Below, piece by piece: positions 26,481 through 33,865 of a stretch of DNA of 37,409 nt. The notes beneath the pieces are model-generated. The model ran no database searches. It had not been told where the DNA came from and worked only from the letters and a program-made list of their open reading frames with translations. The first letter of the stretch is position 1. Each line of letters begins with the position of its first letter. Both the position numbers and the translations under genes were made by a program. The DNA lies in assembly GCA_002862805.1 (NCBI GenBank), contig PKEA01000020.1, forward strand, positions 1 to 37,409, given 5' to 3'. Source of the stretch: Flavobacteriaceae bacterium (GTDB lineage Bacteria; Bacteroidota; Bacteroidia; Flavobacteriales; Flavobacteriaceae).

Positions 26481-27213
26481 ATTTTAAAATGGTTTGTATC
26501 AACATTACAATTCCAATTAATAAGATAAGTATTAATGATGTTTGCTTGAATCTCTCCTGAGGTATAAATTTTAAAATATATTTTCCAATATATGTTCCTA
26601 CTAAACCAATAGCAAAAAGGAAAGGCACATAAACTAAATCGTGTTCATGAATGTATCCGTTTTTAAAATAAACGACGGTTCTTGTAAAGTCAATTGAAAA
26701 ATCTATTGCTGCAGATGTAGCAATAAAAACACTTTTTTCTAAATTAAAAGCAGCCATTGTAATTCCTCTTATTGCTCCACCAGTACCTAATAAACCCGCT
26801 GTAAAACCAGAAAGTGATCCGCCAATTATAGATTCTCGAAGTTCGGGTTTAACAATTAAATTTTTCTTAATTAAAAAGAGTAAACTAAATACAGTTAGAA
26901 AAATGCCTAAAAGAATTTCTAAAATATATGTTTTTAAGTAGTTTGATAATAAACCACCAATAATTACAAATACTACAGAAGGAACACCAATGCTTAAAAG
27001 TAATTTTTTGTCTAACCCTTTTCTAAATAACGCTATTTTACTAATATTACTTGATAAATGAAATATTGCAGTTAATCCTAAAACGGACTGAAAATCAAAA
27101 AAAAAGCTTGCTATAGGTACAAAAAATACCGAAGAGCCAAAACCACCTACGGTTCCTGCAATTTCTGCAAGCATTGCGAGCAATAAAAAAAACAGACTAA
27201 CTTTTTGAAACAT
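26479..27213 (-). CDS. TauE/SafE family membrane permease
   Basis: This 244-residue protein has about eight hydrophobic segments. It has the two half-repeats typical of the TauE/SafE family, with glycine-rich signatures GGFGSSVFFVPIASFF in the first half and LGTGGAIRGITMAAFN in the second. Family members export sulfite or organosulfonates, but the substrate cannot be determined from this sequence. It stands alone, with its stop codon in the terminator shared with tRNA-His. An N-terminal alternative start is not evident. Confidence 0.88.
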   Translation of the reverse strand: MFQKVSLFFLLLAMLAEIAGTVGGFGSSVFFVPIASFFFDFQSVLGLTAIFHLSSNISKIALFRKGLDKKLLLSIGVPSVVFVIIGGLLSNYLKTYILEILLGIFLTVFSLLFLIKKNLIVKPELRESIIGGSLSGFTAGLLGTGGAIRGITMAAFNLEKSVFIATSAAIDFSIDFTRTVVYFKNGYIHEHDLVYVPFLFAIGLVGTYIGKYILKFIPQERFKQTSLILILLIGIVMLIQTILK

Positions 27214-27241
27214 GTTTTACTTTTTTCAAATATAGGCATAA

Positions 27242-27269
27242 AAAAACTCCTATTTTTAATTAGGAGTTC
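27242..27269 (-). terminator. Terminator after the SRPBCC gene
   Basis: AACTCCTAAT pairs with ATTAGGAGTT (minus-strand reading) and is followed by a run of seven T. It lies 26 bp after the SRPBCC stop codon and also upstream of the TauE-like gene, which therefore needs its own promoter in a very short interval. Confidence 0.85.
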
Positions 27270-27294
27270 GTTCTCAAAACCAATATATATAATT

Positions 27295-27687
27295 TTATAA
27301 TTTATTCATATTGTTGGCTAAAGTTTCAATAAACTTGCCAATTGGCCCTTTAATCATCATAGCCATCATTGGGTTAAATTCACCTTCAAAATCTAACTGA
27401 ACTTCTGTTTTTTCAGCATCTATATTTACTAAGTTAGCCGTTAATGTAAATGGTAATTTGCTTGATGCCGCTCCTAAAACAATTTTTGAGTGAGGAATAG
27501 CTTCTTTTTTTACCAATTTAATTTCTGGCATTCCTTTTAAACCAAACTCGAAACAATTTTCATCAATTACTTCAAATTTAGCTATATTTTCTGGCATTAA
27601 TTTTTCAAAGCTTTTCACATCAGTTAAAGCATTAAATAAATATTCAGCTGATTTTTCTACGGTTACTTTTGGACTTTCTAAATTCAT
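27295..27687 (-). CDS. SRPBCC (START-like) small protein
   Basis: This protein has 130 residues from the ATG at 27687. The start at 27741 would overlap pyrE and is unlikely. It has the pattern of a START/polyketide-cyclase-like SRPBCC domain: an N-terminal strand VTVEKSAEYLFNALTDVKSFEKLMP, then beta strands (FGLKGMPEIKLVKKEAIPH) and the C-terminal helix KFIETLANNMNKL. It has no catalytic motif. It begins 11 bp after pyrE and is probably co-transcribed. The function is unknown, with hydrophobic-ligand binding as the usual family role. Confidence 0.82.
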   Translation of the reverse strand: MNLESPKVTVEKSAEYLFNALTDVKSFEKLMPENIAKFEVIDENCFEFGLKGMPEIKLVKKEAIPHSKIVLGAASSKLPFTLTANLVNIDAEKTEVQLDFEGEFNPMMAMMIKGPIGKFIETLANNMNKL

Positions 27688-27698
27688 AATTTTATTTT

Positions 27699-28349
27699 TT
27701 ATTTTACTTCTACATTCCATGTAGATGGACTTATGCGCCATTCTTTTAAAGCATCAAACTCAGAATCATTTATATATTTTTTATGAACTGCTTGCTTTAA
27801 TAAGTTATCATAATTGCTTAATGTAAATACATCTAAATTAGCTTCTTTTATTTTTTCTACAGATACATCAAAACCATAAGTGAAAATGGCTGCCATTCCT
27901 TTTACAACAGCTCCTTCATTTCTTAAAGCTTCAACTGCTTGAAGGCTGCTTCCACCAGTACTTATTAAATCTTCCACCACAACTACTGATTGGCCTTTTT
28001 GTAAAAAACCTTCGACCTGATTTTGTCTTCCGTGCTTTTTTGCTTCCGGACGAACATAAACAAATGGCAGTCCCATTGCTTCTGCAACAAGTATGCCAAT
28101 GCCAATTGCGCCGGTTGCAACACCTGCAATTACATCTGGAGTCCCAAATTTTTCTTCAATATGTTTAGAAAATTCTTCTCTAATATAATTCCTAACTTCT
28201 GGAAATGAGAGAATTATACGATTATCACAATAAATTGGTGATTTCCAGCCCGAAGCCCATGTAAAAGGATTTTTTGGATTTAATTTAATTGCGTTTATTT
28301 GTAAAAGCAATTCGGCTGTTTGTTCTGCTGTGTTGTTGTTAAAAACCAT
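27699..28349 (-). CDS. pyrE: Orotate phosphoribosyltransferase
   Basis: PyrE transfers the phosphoribosyl group of PRPP to orotate in pyrimidine synthesis. The 216-residue protein contains the PRPP-binding segment VVVEDLISTGGSSL, the preceding catalytic-loop region RPEAKKHGRQNQVEG, and the N-terminal TWASGWKSPIYCDNR pattern. The start codon is 7 bp from the divergent NUDIX start. Its -7 box (TACATTTG) ends only 4 bases before the ATG, so the mRNA would be nearly leaderless. The ACAACAACACA motif of purC/purL is present at codons 4-8. Confidence 0.96.
   Translation of the reverse strand: MVFNNNTAEQTAELLLQINAIKLNPKNPFTWASGWKSPIYCDNRIILSFPEVRNYIREEFSKHIEEKFGTPDVIAGVATGAIGIGILVAEAMGLPFVYVRPEAKKHGRQNQVEGFLQKGQSVVVVEDLISTGGSSLQAVEALRNEGAVVKGMAAIFTYGFDVSVEKIKEANLDVFTLSNYDNLLKQAVHKKYINDSEFDALKEWRISPSTWNVEVK
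28329..28339 (-). promoter_or_regulatory. ACAACAACACA motif within pyrE codons 4-8
   Basis: The 11-base core of the purC/purL leader motif is read here as part of Asn-Asn-Asn-Thr codons, 14 bases after the pyrE -7 box. Because pyrE seems near-leaderless, it falls at the same place relative to the transcript start as in the purine genes. Confidence 0.4.
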
Positions 28350-28353
28350 ATTG

Positions 28354-28361
28354 CAAATGTA
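28354..28361 (-). promoter_or_regulatory. -7 box of pyrE
   Basis: TACATTTG (minus strand) matches TAnnTTTG and overlaps the ATG of the divergent NUDIX gene (28357-28359). No good TTTG is found 19 bp upstream, so only the -7 box is supported. The nearby core TTGCAA is itself symmetrical. Confidence 0.6.
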
Positions 28362-28959
28362 TAAAGTTTTTGTAAACGATAGGTCACTTTTTTTGACAAA
28401 TGAAGTTCAAAAGGAGACAAATTTTCAAATTTTCTTATTGGAAAGTATTGATATTAAGAAGATAATTGTGAAAATGTATCAGAATAAAATTCAGAGTGCT
28501 TTTTTATATCATCCTGATGAAAAGCTGATTATGAAGACTTTGAAAGCTAAAATTCCGGTGGTTAAAGCTGGTGGAGGATTAGTATATAATACAAAAGGCG
28601 AAATACTATTTATATACAGAAACGGAAAATGGGATTTACCTAAAGGTGGAACCGAAAAAAATGAAACCATGGAAGAAACCGCCATGCGTGAAGTGGAAGA
28701 AGAAACTGGAGTTACTGGATTGTCAATTTCTAAAAAGTTGCAAAAAACATATCATGTTTTTAAACGTAACGGTCGTTATAAACTAAAACAAACCTATTGG
28801 TATGAAATGCAATCAACTTTTGAAGGTATTCCTGAAGGCCAAATTGATGAAGGAATTGAAAAAGTTGAATGGATTCATCCAAAAGACATATCTAAAGTTT
28901 TAGAAAACTCTTATGAAAATATAAAGTTGTTGTTTGAAGATTTTAAATTTTTAAAATAA
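28357..28959 (+). CDS. NUDIX hydrolase
   Basis: This protein has 200 residues from the ATG at 28357. The Nudix box is perfect: G-GTEKN-E-TMEETAM-REVEEETGV (about residues 102-124), preceded by NGKWDLPKGG. An N-terminal domain of about 75 residues precedes the Nudix fold, as in a Bacteroidota-specific group. The substrate is unknown. An upstream start at 28330 would lie inside pyrE and is less likely. The divergent start codons are 7 bp apart. Confidence 0.9.
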   Translation: MYKVFVNDRSLFLTNEVQKETNFQIFLLESIDIKKIIVKMYQNKIQSAFLYHPDEKLIMKTLKAKIPVVKAGGGLVYNTKGEILFIYRNGKWDLPKGGTEKNETMEETAMREVEEETGVTGLSISKKLQKTYHVFKRNGRYKLKQTYWYEMQSTFEGIPEGQIDEGIEKVEWIHPKDISKVLENSYENIKLLFEDFKFLK

Positions 28960-28962
28960 AAA

Positions 28963-28990
28963 AAGCCCTGCAAATACAGGGATTTTTTTA
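28963..28990. terminator. Terminator between the NUDIX and membrane-protein genes
   Basis: AAAAGCCCTG... with CCCTG pairing to CAGGG around CAAATA, and A and T runs on the two sides. It lies between convergent genes. Confidence 0.85.
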
Positions 28991-29524
28991 TTTTTTAGTC
29001 AAATAGAAGAATTCTCTCTCTAGTTCTTTTTCCATATTTATTAAACTTCTTTTCATTAAAAAATAAGGAATACCTAACATTAAAGCTCCATGTAATAAGA
29101 TAAAGGGTAAAATGAAAAATGGAATTCCTGAATTGTTTGCCGAAGCAACTATAAAAATAATAATTGCTACAATGTATATAATAGGTATAAATATTAAAAA
29201 AGGAATAAAGCTTTTATTGAAACCTTTTACTTTTACATTTATTACTAGTTTATTTCCGTTTTGTAAATAAGTACCTTTTGCAGTGGCAAGATTTTTATTT
29301 CCGTCAAAAAAACTTCTCTTTCTTTTAATTTCAAAGTAATCTCTACCTACATATCCTTTGAAATCGTTTTTACTTGACGAAAAAATATCACTAATATTAG
29401 AGAAAAGACCAAATTCACTAGGATTAACATGTAATTTTAATCTTTCAACAAATTCACTTTTTTCAATTTCTAATTCTGTTTTAAAATTAGAAATTAACTT
29501 TAATTTTCTTAAAATATTTTCCAT
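28988..29524 (-). CDS. Hypothetical membrane protein
   Basis: I do not recognise a family. The 178-residue protein has a soluble N-terminal part (about 1-105, with a basic, beta-rich segment), two hydrophobic segments (about 106-128, SFIPFLIFIPIIYIVAIIIF; and about 133-155, IPFFILPFILLHGALMLGI), and a short charged C-terminal tail. It follows the M14 peptidase gene by 19 bp and may be co-transcribed. No signal peptide is evident. Confidence 0.7.
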   Translation of the reverse strand: MENILRKLKLISNFKTELEIEKSEFVERLKLHVNPSEFGLFSNISDIFSSSKNDFKGYVGRDYFEIKRKRSFFDGNKNLATAKGTYLQNGNKLVINVKVKGFNKSFIPFLIFIPIIYIVAIIIFIVASANNSGIPFFILPFILLHGALMLGIPYFLMKRSLINMEKELEREFFYLTKK

Positions 29525-29543
29525 TTAATTTTTATAATATATT

Positions 29544-31262
29544 TTATTTAACTCTATAAACAGGATATTGCAAATGGGCTTTTTCATAATAAGGAGAATG
29601 CTTATACACCCAGTCCAATTGCCAAGCACCGTTTTCTGCAAAGTTATTATCTGATTTCTTTTTTGCTTCAAATTCAGCTTTTAGTTTTGGGTCTTTATCT
29701 AAAATTTCTTTTGCTAAATCTTCAAAAACATAAGCCGAAAAATATTCTTTTTGTTGCAAAATAGGGTCAAAGAAATTCCAATTGAAATAACTATCAACAG
29801 CTTCTGGTTCTAGAGTTTCTAATACATATTTCACACCTGCTTGTTGGGTGTTTATCATGTAATCTCCTTTTCTGAATTTTACTTTTTCTGTAGATTTTAT
29901 TACAACGGTATTATAATGCCCGTAATGTCCTTCGTATGGTGATTTTGAAGTTTCATAAGAAGCTATTTTATAACTTTCTACTTCAATTTCTGTATCTTTT
30001 GCTAACGGTTGCATTTCAATTCCATTCAATTTTAATAAATCAATAATTGGCCATTGCGATTTTGGAACCACATAAAAATTAGGAATCACAACTTCTTTAG
30101 TAGCTTTATAATCATTGTAAAACGGAATTTGTTTTGTAAAAGGCTGTTTTCTGTCGTAATACAAACGATCTTTCCCTGAAACATCACTTGGTTTATAATT
30201 TCCTTTGAATCCTTTAAAATCGATATAAGAGACTTTAGAAGAATCAATTTCCCATTGTAATGGATAATTCATTCCGACTTTATAATTCTCTAAATTTTTA
30301 GTTTTTAATGCTTTAATTTTTAAATAATTAGCATTCACATAATTTAGAGTACTTACCATATATTCATAGGTAACATGAACTCTATCTTTATAGGGTTTTA
30401 GCATGTGCGTTTCGGGAACAGAACCCAAAGAATTAAATAGAGTAGTGTAACCCGTTGCATAACGAGGCGAATCCATAAATTGCGCAAAACCATCATCTGG
30501 TTTATCACCATGAATGTTTACGTAAGGAACACTTTCAATTTTCTTCTTTTTTAAATCTTGCATAATTGCAGGATGCATTTCTTCTTTGTAAAACGTTCCT
30601 AAATCTCCGCCTAAACGTTGATGTTGTGTAGCAATGCAAGTAAATGTATATTGATAATCGGCACCGTTTGAAACGTGATTGTCAACAAACATATCAGGGT
30701 TTACCAAATGATATATTTCTTGAAAACTTCTTGAATTTTTAGAATCTGACTTTATGAAATCTCTATTCAAATCAAAATTACGCGCATTTCCTCTAAAGCC
30801 GTACGCTTCTGGTCCGTTTTGATTGGCTCTTGAAAATGAATTTCGGTTCAAACTTCCGCCAATATTATAAACCGGAATTACGACTATAATGGTGTTTTTT
30901 GGTACTTTAATTTTTGAAGTAGCTAAATCACGTAAAAGCATCATACTGGCATCAATTCCGTCTGGTTCACCCGGATGAATTCCATTATTGACTAAAATTA
31001 CTGCTTTACTTTGTGTGTAATCAAAATTTTTATTTTCTGAAAAAGTAATGATATGCAAAGGTTCACCGCTATCGGTCAATCCCATTTCTTTCATCGAAAT
31101 GGTTTCAAATTGTGTATCTAAATTTTTGTAATACGCAATACATTCGTCATAAGTAGTAGATTGATTACCGTTTCCTTTTTCGTAGGGTGTTTTTAAATCT
31201 GTTTTAACTTGAGCAAAACTTATTGCAGAAAGGAATAGAAAAAAAAATGGAATATTTTTCAT
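29544..31262 (-). CDS. M14 family zinc carboxypeptidase-like protein
   Basis: This is a secreted zinc peptidase of 572 residues with a signal peptide (MKNIPFFFLFLSAISFAQ). The M14 zinc ligands are HPGE (His96, Glu99) and His196 in the VDNHVSNG segment. The substrate-binding NxR-like pattern RNFDLNRDF (about 161-169) is also present. It is larger than classical carboxypeptidases, with a C-terminal extension of about 200 residues after the catalytic domain. Its specificity is unknown. A -7 box TACTTTTG lies just upstream (31282-31289), and the divergent helicase promoter lies beyond it. Confidence 0.9.
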   Translation of the reverse strand: MKNIPFFFLFLSAISFAQVKTDLKTPYEKGNGNQSTTYDECIAYYKNLDTQFETISMKEMGLTDSGEPLHIITFSENKNFDYTQSKAVILVNNGIHPGEPDGIDASMMLLRDLATSKIKVPKNTIIVVIPVYNIGGSLNRNSFSRANQNGPEAYGFRGNARNFDLNRDFIKSDSKNSRSFQEIYHLVNPDMFVDNHVSNGADYQYTFTCIATQHQRLGGDLGTFYKEEMHPAIMQDLKKKKIESVPYVNIHGDKPDDGFAQFMDSPRYATGYTTLFNSLGSVPETHMLKPYKDRVHVTYEYMVSTLNYVNANYLKIKALKTKNLENYKVGMNYPLQWEIDSSKVSYIDFKGFKGNYKPSDVSGKDRLYYDRKQPFTKQIPFYNDYKATKEVVIPNFYVVPKSQWPIIDLLKLNGIEMQPLAKDTEIEVESYKIASYETSKSPYEGHYGHYNTVVIKSTEKVKFRKGDYMINTQQAGVKYVLETLEPEAVDSYFNWNFFDPILQQKEYFSAYVFEDLAKEILDKDPKLKAEFEAKKKSDNNFAENGAWQLDWVYKHSPYYEKAHLQYPVYRVK

Positions 31263-31281
31263 AGTTTATTAGTTATAATTT

Positions 31282-31289
31282 CAAAAGTA
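31282..31289 (-). promoter_or_regulatory. -7 box of the M14 peptidase gene
   Basis: TACTTTTG on the minus strand lies 20 bases before the M14 start codon. No convincing -33 TTG was found at 19 bp. The intervening sequence contains three copies of TTCATAATT-like direct repeats. Confidence 0.4.
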
Positions 31290-31335
31290 AATAAACTTAT
31301 TTCATAATTCATAATTTTTAATTCATAATTGGGTT

Positions 31336-31343
31336 TATCTTTG
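31336..31343 (+). promoter_or_regulatory. -7 box of the helicase gene
   Basis: TATCTTTG (perfect TAnnTTTG) ends only 4 bases before the helicase ATG, so the predicted transcript starts at or within a few bases of the start codon. A -33 TTG at 19 bp is not visible. Confidence 0.55.
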
Positions 31344-31347
31344 CAGC

Positions 31348-32748
31348 ATGAGTAGAAATCCACATTCCAATAATGTTCTTTTGAATTTAGGTATTCAAAG
31401 TTTAAACGAAATGCAAGAAATAGCACAAAGCGCTATTTTGAATGAAAATAATGTATTGTTATTATCGCCAACAGGTTCTGGTAAAACCTTAGCTTTTTTA
31501 TTGCCTATTCTTCAAATGTTAGAAGAAGATATAAAAGGAGTTCAATGTGTAATTTTAGTTCCATCGCGTGAACTAGGTTTGCAAATTGAACAAGTTTGGA
31601 AAAAAATGGGCACACATTATAAAGTAAACATGTGTTATGGAGGACATAATATTGATGTTGAAATCAATAATCTAAGTAATCCTCCAGCTTTGTTAATAGG
31701 AACGCCTGGTCGTATTGCAGATCATTTAGACCGTGGAAGTTTTGAAACAGATAATGTAAAAACATACGTTTTAGACGAATTTGATAAATCGTTACAATTA
31801 GGGTTCCATGAAGAAATGTCATATATTATTGGAAAACTTTCAAAAGCCAATAAACGTGTTTTAGTTTCAGCTACTTCGGGTGTTGAAATTCCAAAATATA
31901 CAAGAGTGGTTAATCCAACGGTTTTAGATTTTATTCAAGAAGATAAAGCAAACGAAAATTTAAATATGCGAATTGTCTTTTCGAAATCGAAAGATAAAAT
32001 TGATTCGCTTTTTCAATTGATTTGCTCTTTAAAATCAGAGTCAGCAATTGTTTTTTGTAACCATAGAGAAGCAGTAGAACGTATTCATGATATGCTTACT
32101 GCCAAAGGAATTATTTCTACGTTTTATCATGGTGGTTTAGACCAAGATGAACGTGAGCGTGCTTTGATTCAGTTTAGAAACGGAAGTGTGAACTATTTAA
32201 TTACAACCGATTTAGGTGCACGTGGTTTAGATATTCCAGAAATGAATCACGTTATTCATTACCATCTACCAGCAAAAGAAGACGAATTTACACATCGTAA
32301 TGGTCGTACAGCACGTATGTTGGCAACCGGAACTGCTTATGTAATTATTCATGAAACAGAAAAGAAAGCCGATTATTTTGATTATGGAACTAGGCGTTTA
32401 GATGTTTCTGATGCCAAATCATTACCAAAAGCACCTGAATTTCAAACACTTTACATTAGTGGTGGAAAAAAGAATAAATTGAACAAGATTGATATTGTTG
32501 GTTTCTTTTCTCAAAAGGGACAATTAGAAAAAGGCGATATTGGTTTAATTGAAGTAAAAGATTTTATTTCGTTTGTGGCTGTAAAATATTCTAAAGTAAA
32601 AGACTTACTTAAAAATATTAAAGACCAAAAAATGAAAGGGAAGAAGTATAAAATTGAAGTAGCGCGAAAAGTAATGAAGAAAGAAGAAGAGGAAGAAGCG
32701 GAAACACATCCAAAATTTACTTCTCGTAAAGAATCAAATAGAAGATAG
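31348..32748 (+). CDS. DEAD-box RNA helicase (DEFD variant)
   Basis: This is an ATP-dependent RNA helicase of 466 residues. Motifs in order: Q-motif region (SLNEMQEIAQ), I = PTGSGKT (41-47), Ia = PSRELG, Ib = TPGR, II = DEFD (133-136, not DEAD), III = SAT, and VI = HRNGRTAR, followed by a C-terminal RNA-binding-like (DbpA-type) segment and a basic Lys/Glu tail. The last 50 residues are highly charged. It is the last backbone gene before the cassette array; a terminator follows. Confidence 0.93.
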   Translation: MSRNPHSNNVLLNLGIQSLNEMQEIAQSAILNENNVLLLSPTGSGKTLAFLLPILQMLEEDIKGVQCVILVPSRELGLQIEQVWKKMGTHYKVNMCYGGHNIDVEINNLSNPPALLIGTPGRIADHLDRGSFETDNVKTYVLDEFDKSLQLGFHEEMSYIIGKLSKANKRVLVSATSGVEIPKYTRVVNPTVLDFIQEDKANENLNMRIVFSKSKDKIDSLFQLICSLKSESAIVFCNHREAVERIHDMLTAKGIISTFYHGGLDQDERERALIQFRNGSVNYLITTDLGARGLDIPEMNHVIHYHLPAKEDEFTHRNGRTARMLATGTAYVIIHETEKKADYFDYGTRRLDVSDAKSLPKAPEFQTLYISGGKKNKLNKIDIVGFFSQKGQLEKGDIGLIEVKDFISFVAVKYSKVKDLLKNIKDQKMKGKKYKIEVARKVMKKEEEEEAETHPKFTSRKESNRR

Positions 32749-32755
32749 TTTACTT

Positions 32756-32785
32756 AAAAAGGCTCTGCAAATGTAGAGCCTTTTT
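32756..32785. terminator. Terminator at the helicase/array boundary
   Basis: AAAAAGGCTCT pairs with AGAGCCTTTTT. It ends helicase transcription and lies 12 bp before the outermost core site (32798-32800) of the cassette array. Confidence 0.93.
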
Positions 32786-32793
32786 AATGGTGT

Positions 32794-32959
32794 TTTTAAC
32801 GTTTTGATACTTGTAGCAGTTGCGTAAATTTATAACAAAAGATTACAAGTACAAAACACCTTATAGAATTTTCGGAGACTCGAGCACTTTGTGCGAACTG
32901 GCGAAGCAAAATTCCGAACACAAGCCAAGCCTAGCAATTGCTACAAACGGCTGTTGGTG
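32794..32959 (-). repeat. attC-like repeat A (terminal copy)
   Basis: This copy of about 165 bp has inner arms AACGTTTTG...TGTAGCAGTTGC and GCAATTGCTACAAACGGCTGTTGG, with a central hairpin (GAATTTT...AAAATTC enclosing CGAGCACTTTGTGCG). The outer core on the left is TTTTAAC, unlike the CCAAC of most other copies, which is expected if that side comes from the original insertion site. It is the outermost repeat, next to the helicase terminator. Confidence 0.75.
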
Positions 32960-32968
32960 GCAGTTGCT

Positions 32969-33700
32969 TTATAGATTTAATAACTTTTTTACATGTTGAT
33001 AGTATTTTAAGGTATTCTGAATCATTAACTCTTCTTTTGGTGAAGAAATTTCTTTTTTGTGCTTTGTGAAAGCTTTAAGTACATCGTCTTCACTTTTAAT
33101 AAGTGCATATTTAGGCCAATTAAAACCATACCCAGAAACATATTTAGAATCTTTTAGTGGAATATTGTATTTAACAATCAGTGGATTCACTTTGTCTTTT
33201 AAAAGATTTTCAATAATAGCTTTTGGATTTTTCGGATTAAGAATCTTAAAGCATTCAGGATCGACCATTCCGCCTGACCAATTTTGTGATGATTCGAAAG
33301 TATATGCGCGAGTTAGTCCGCGTCCTACGATTGTTGTTCCTCGATTTTCAATTATGCTTACTGGACCATATGAAATTGCACCTCTTAAAGGAATTCCATC
33401 TGCTAATGATGTACTCAGCAAAACTTGACAACGTGCAAGTAGAAAATAAAAACCCAATATAGTGAGGTTTTCTTGTACTAAAATAATACTATCTGAAATT
33501 ACAAATATTCTTATTGACGAAGATTCTTTTTCTTGTTCAGGCGAAATTGCAGTATATATTGGATTTGTATATTTCTCAGTTAAATCTAAACTTTCATACA
33601 ATGACTCTTTGTAAATTTCGATTAAGTCTTCATGAGAATTCTTTTCGACTAAATTTTTAAACCCAAGAATATCAAAGAAAGCTACAAACGAATTTTTCAT
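32969..33700 (-). CDS. Class III nucleotidyl-cyclase-like protein (cassette 1)
   Basis: This 243-residue protein has the sequence plan of the class III cyclase fold: FFDILGF (Asp10 at the position of the first metal-binding Asp, compare F.DI.GF), SDS with Asp70 at the position of the second metal Asp, RGAISYG (Arg106-Gly112, compare R.G...G), and VGRGLTRAYTFE (about 125-136, compare G..VN.A.R.E). The Asn/Arg pair of canonical cyclases is not obvious, so activity is uncertain. There is no transmembrane segment or sensor domain. It starts 37 bp inside its cassette and ends in the R'' end of repeat A. Small cyclases of this kind occur in Pycsar defence systems, but no dedicated effector is adjacent in the same cassette. 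Confidence 0.6.
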   Translation of the reverse strand: MKNSFVAFFDILGFKNLVEKNSHEDLIEIYKESLYESLDLTEKYTNPIYTAISPEQEKESSSIRIFVISDSIILVQENLTILGFYFLLARCQVLLSTSLADGIPLRGAISYGPVSIIENRGTTIVGRGLTRAYTFESSQNWSGGMVDPECFKILNPKNPKAIIENLLKDKVNPLIVKYNIPLKDSKYVSGYGFNWPKYALIKSEDDVLKAFTKHKKEISSPKEELMIQNTLKYYQHVKKLLNL

Positions 33701-33731
33701 GGTTTATGTTTTACGGGATTTCTGCAATTGA

Positions 33732-33865
33732 CACCAACGTTTCGCGGCTTTAAGAAGTTGGGGATTTGTAAGCCCTAACTTTTGATTATACACCGAAAAT
33801 CAAAAGTACAAAACAAACTTTAAATTAAGCCCTAAAACCCCAATTTCTTAAAACCGCTGTTAACC
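33732..33865 (-). repeat. attC-like repeat B
   Basis: About 134 bp long. The arms TTTCGCGGCTTTAAGAAGT (left) and CTTAAAACCGCTG (right side, with CCCCAATTT) form a long imperfect stem. The right arm overlaps the 3' end of the cassette 2 gene. A TACTTTTG box lies at 33801-33808 on the minus strand. The outer cores are CACCAAC (left) and GTTAACC (right). Confidence 0.75.

Noticed and set aside
28330..28356. Longer NUDIX reading frame starting at 28330
   Set aside because: It would lie inside pyrE on the opposite strand, and the ATG at 28357 gives the usual N terminus.
31300..31330. Short TTCATAATT direct repeats before the helicase
   Set aside because: Only three short, AT-only copies; they are too simple to support a regulatory site.
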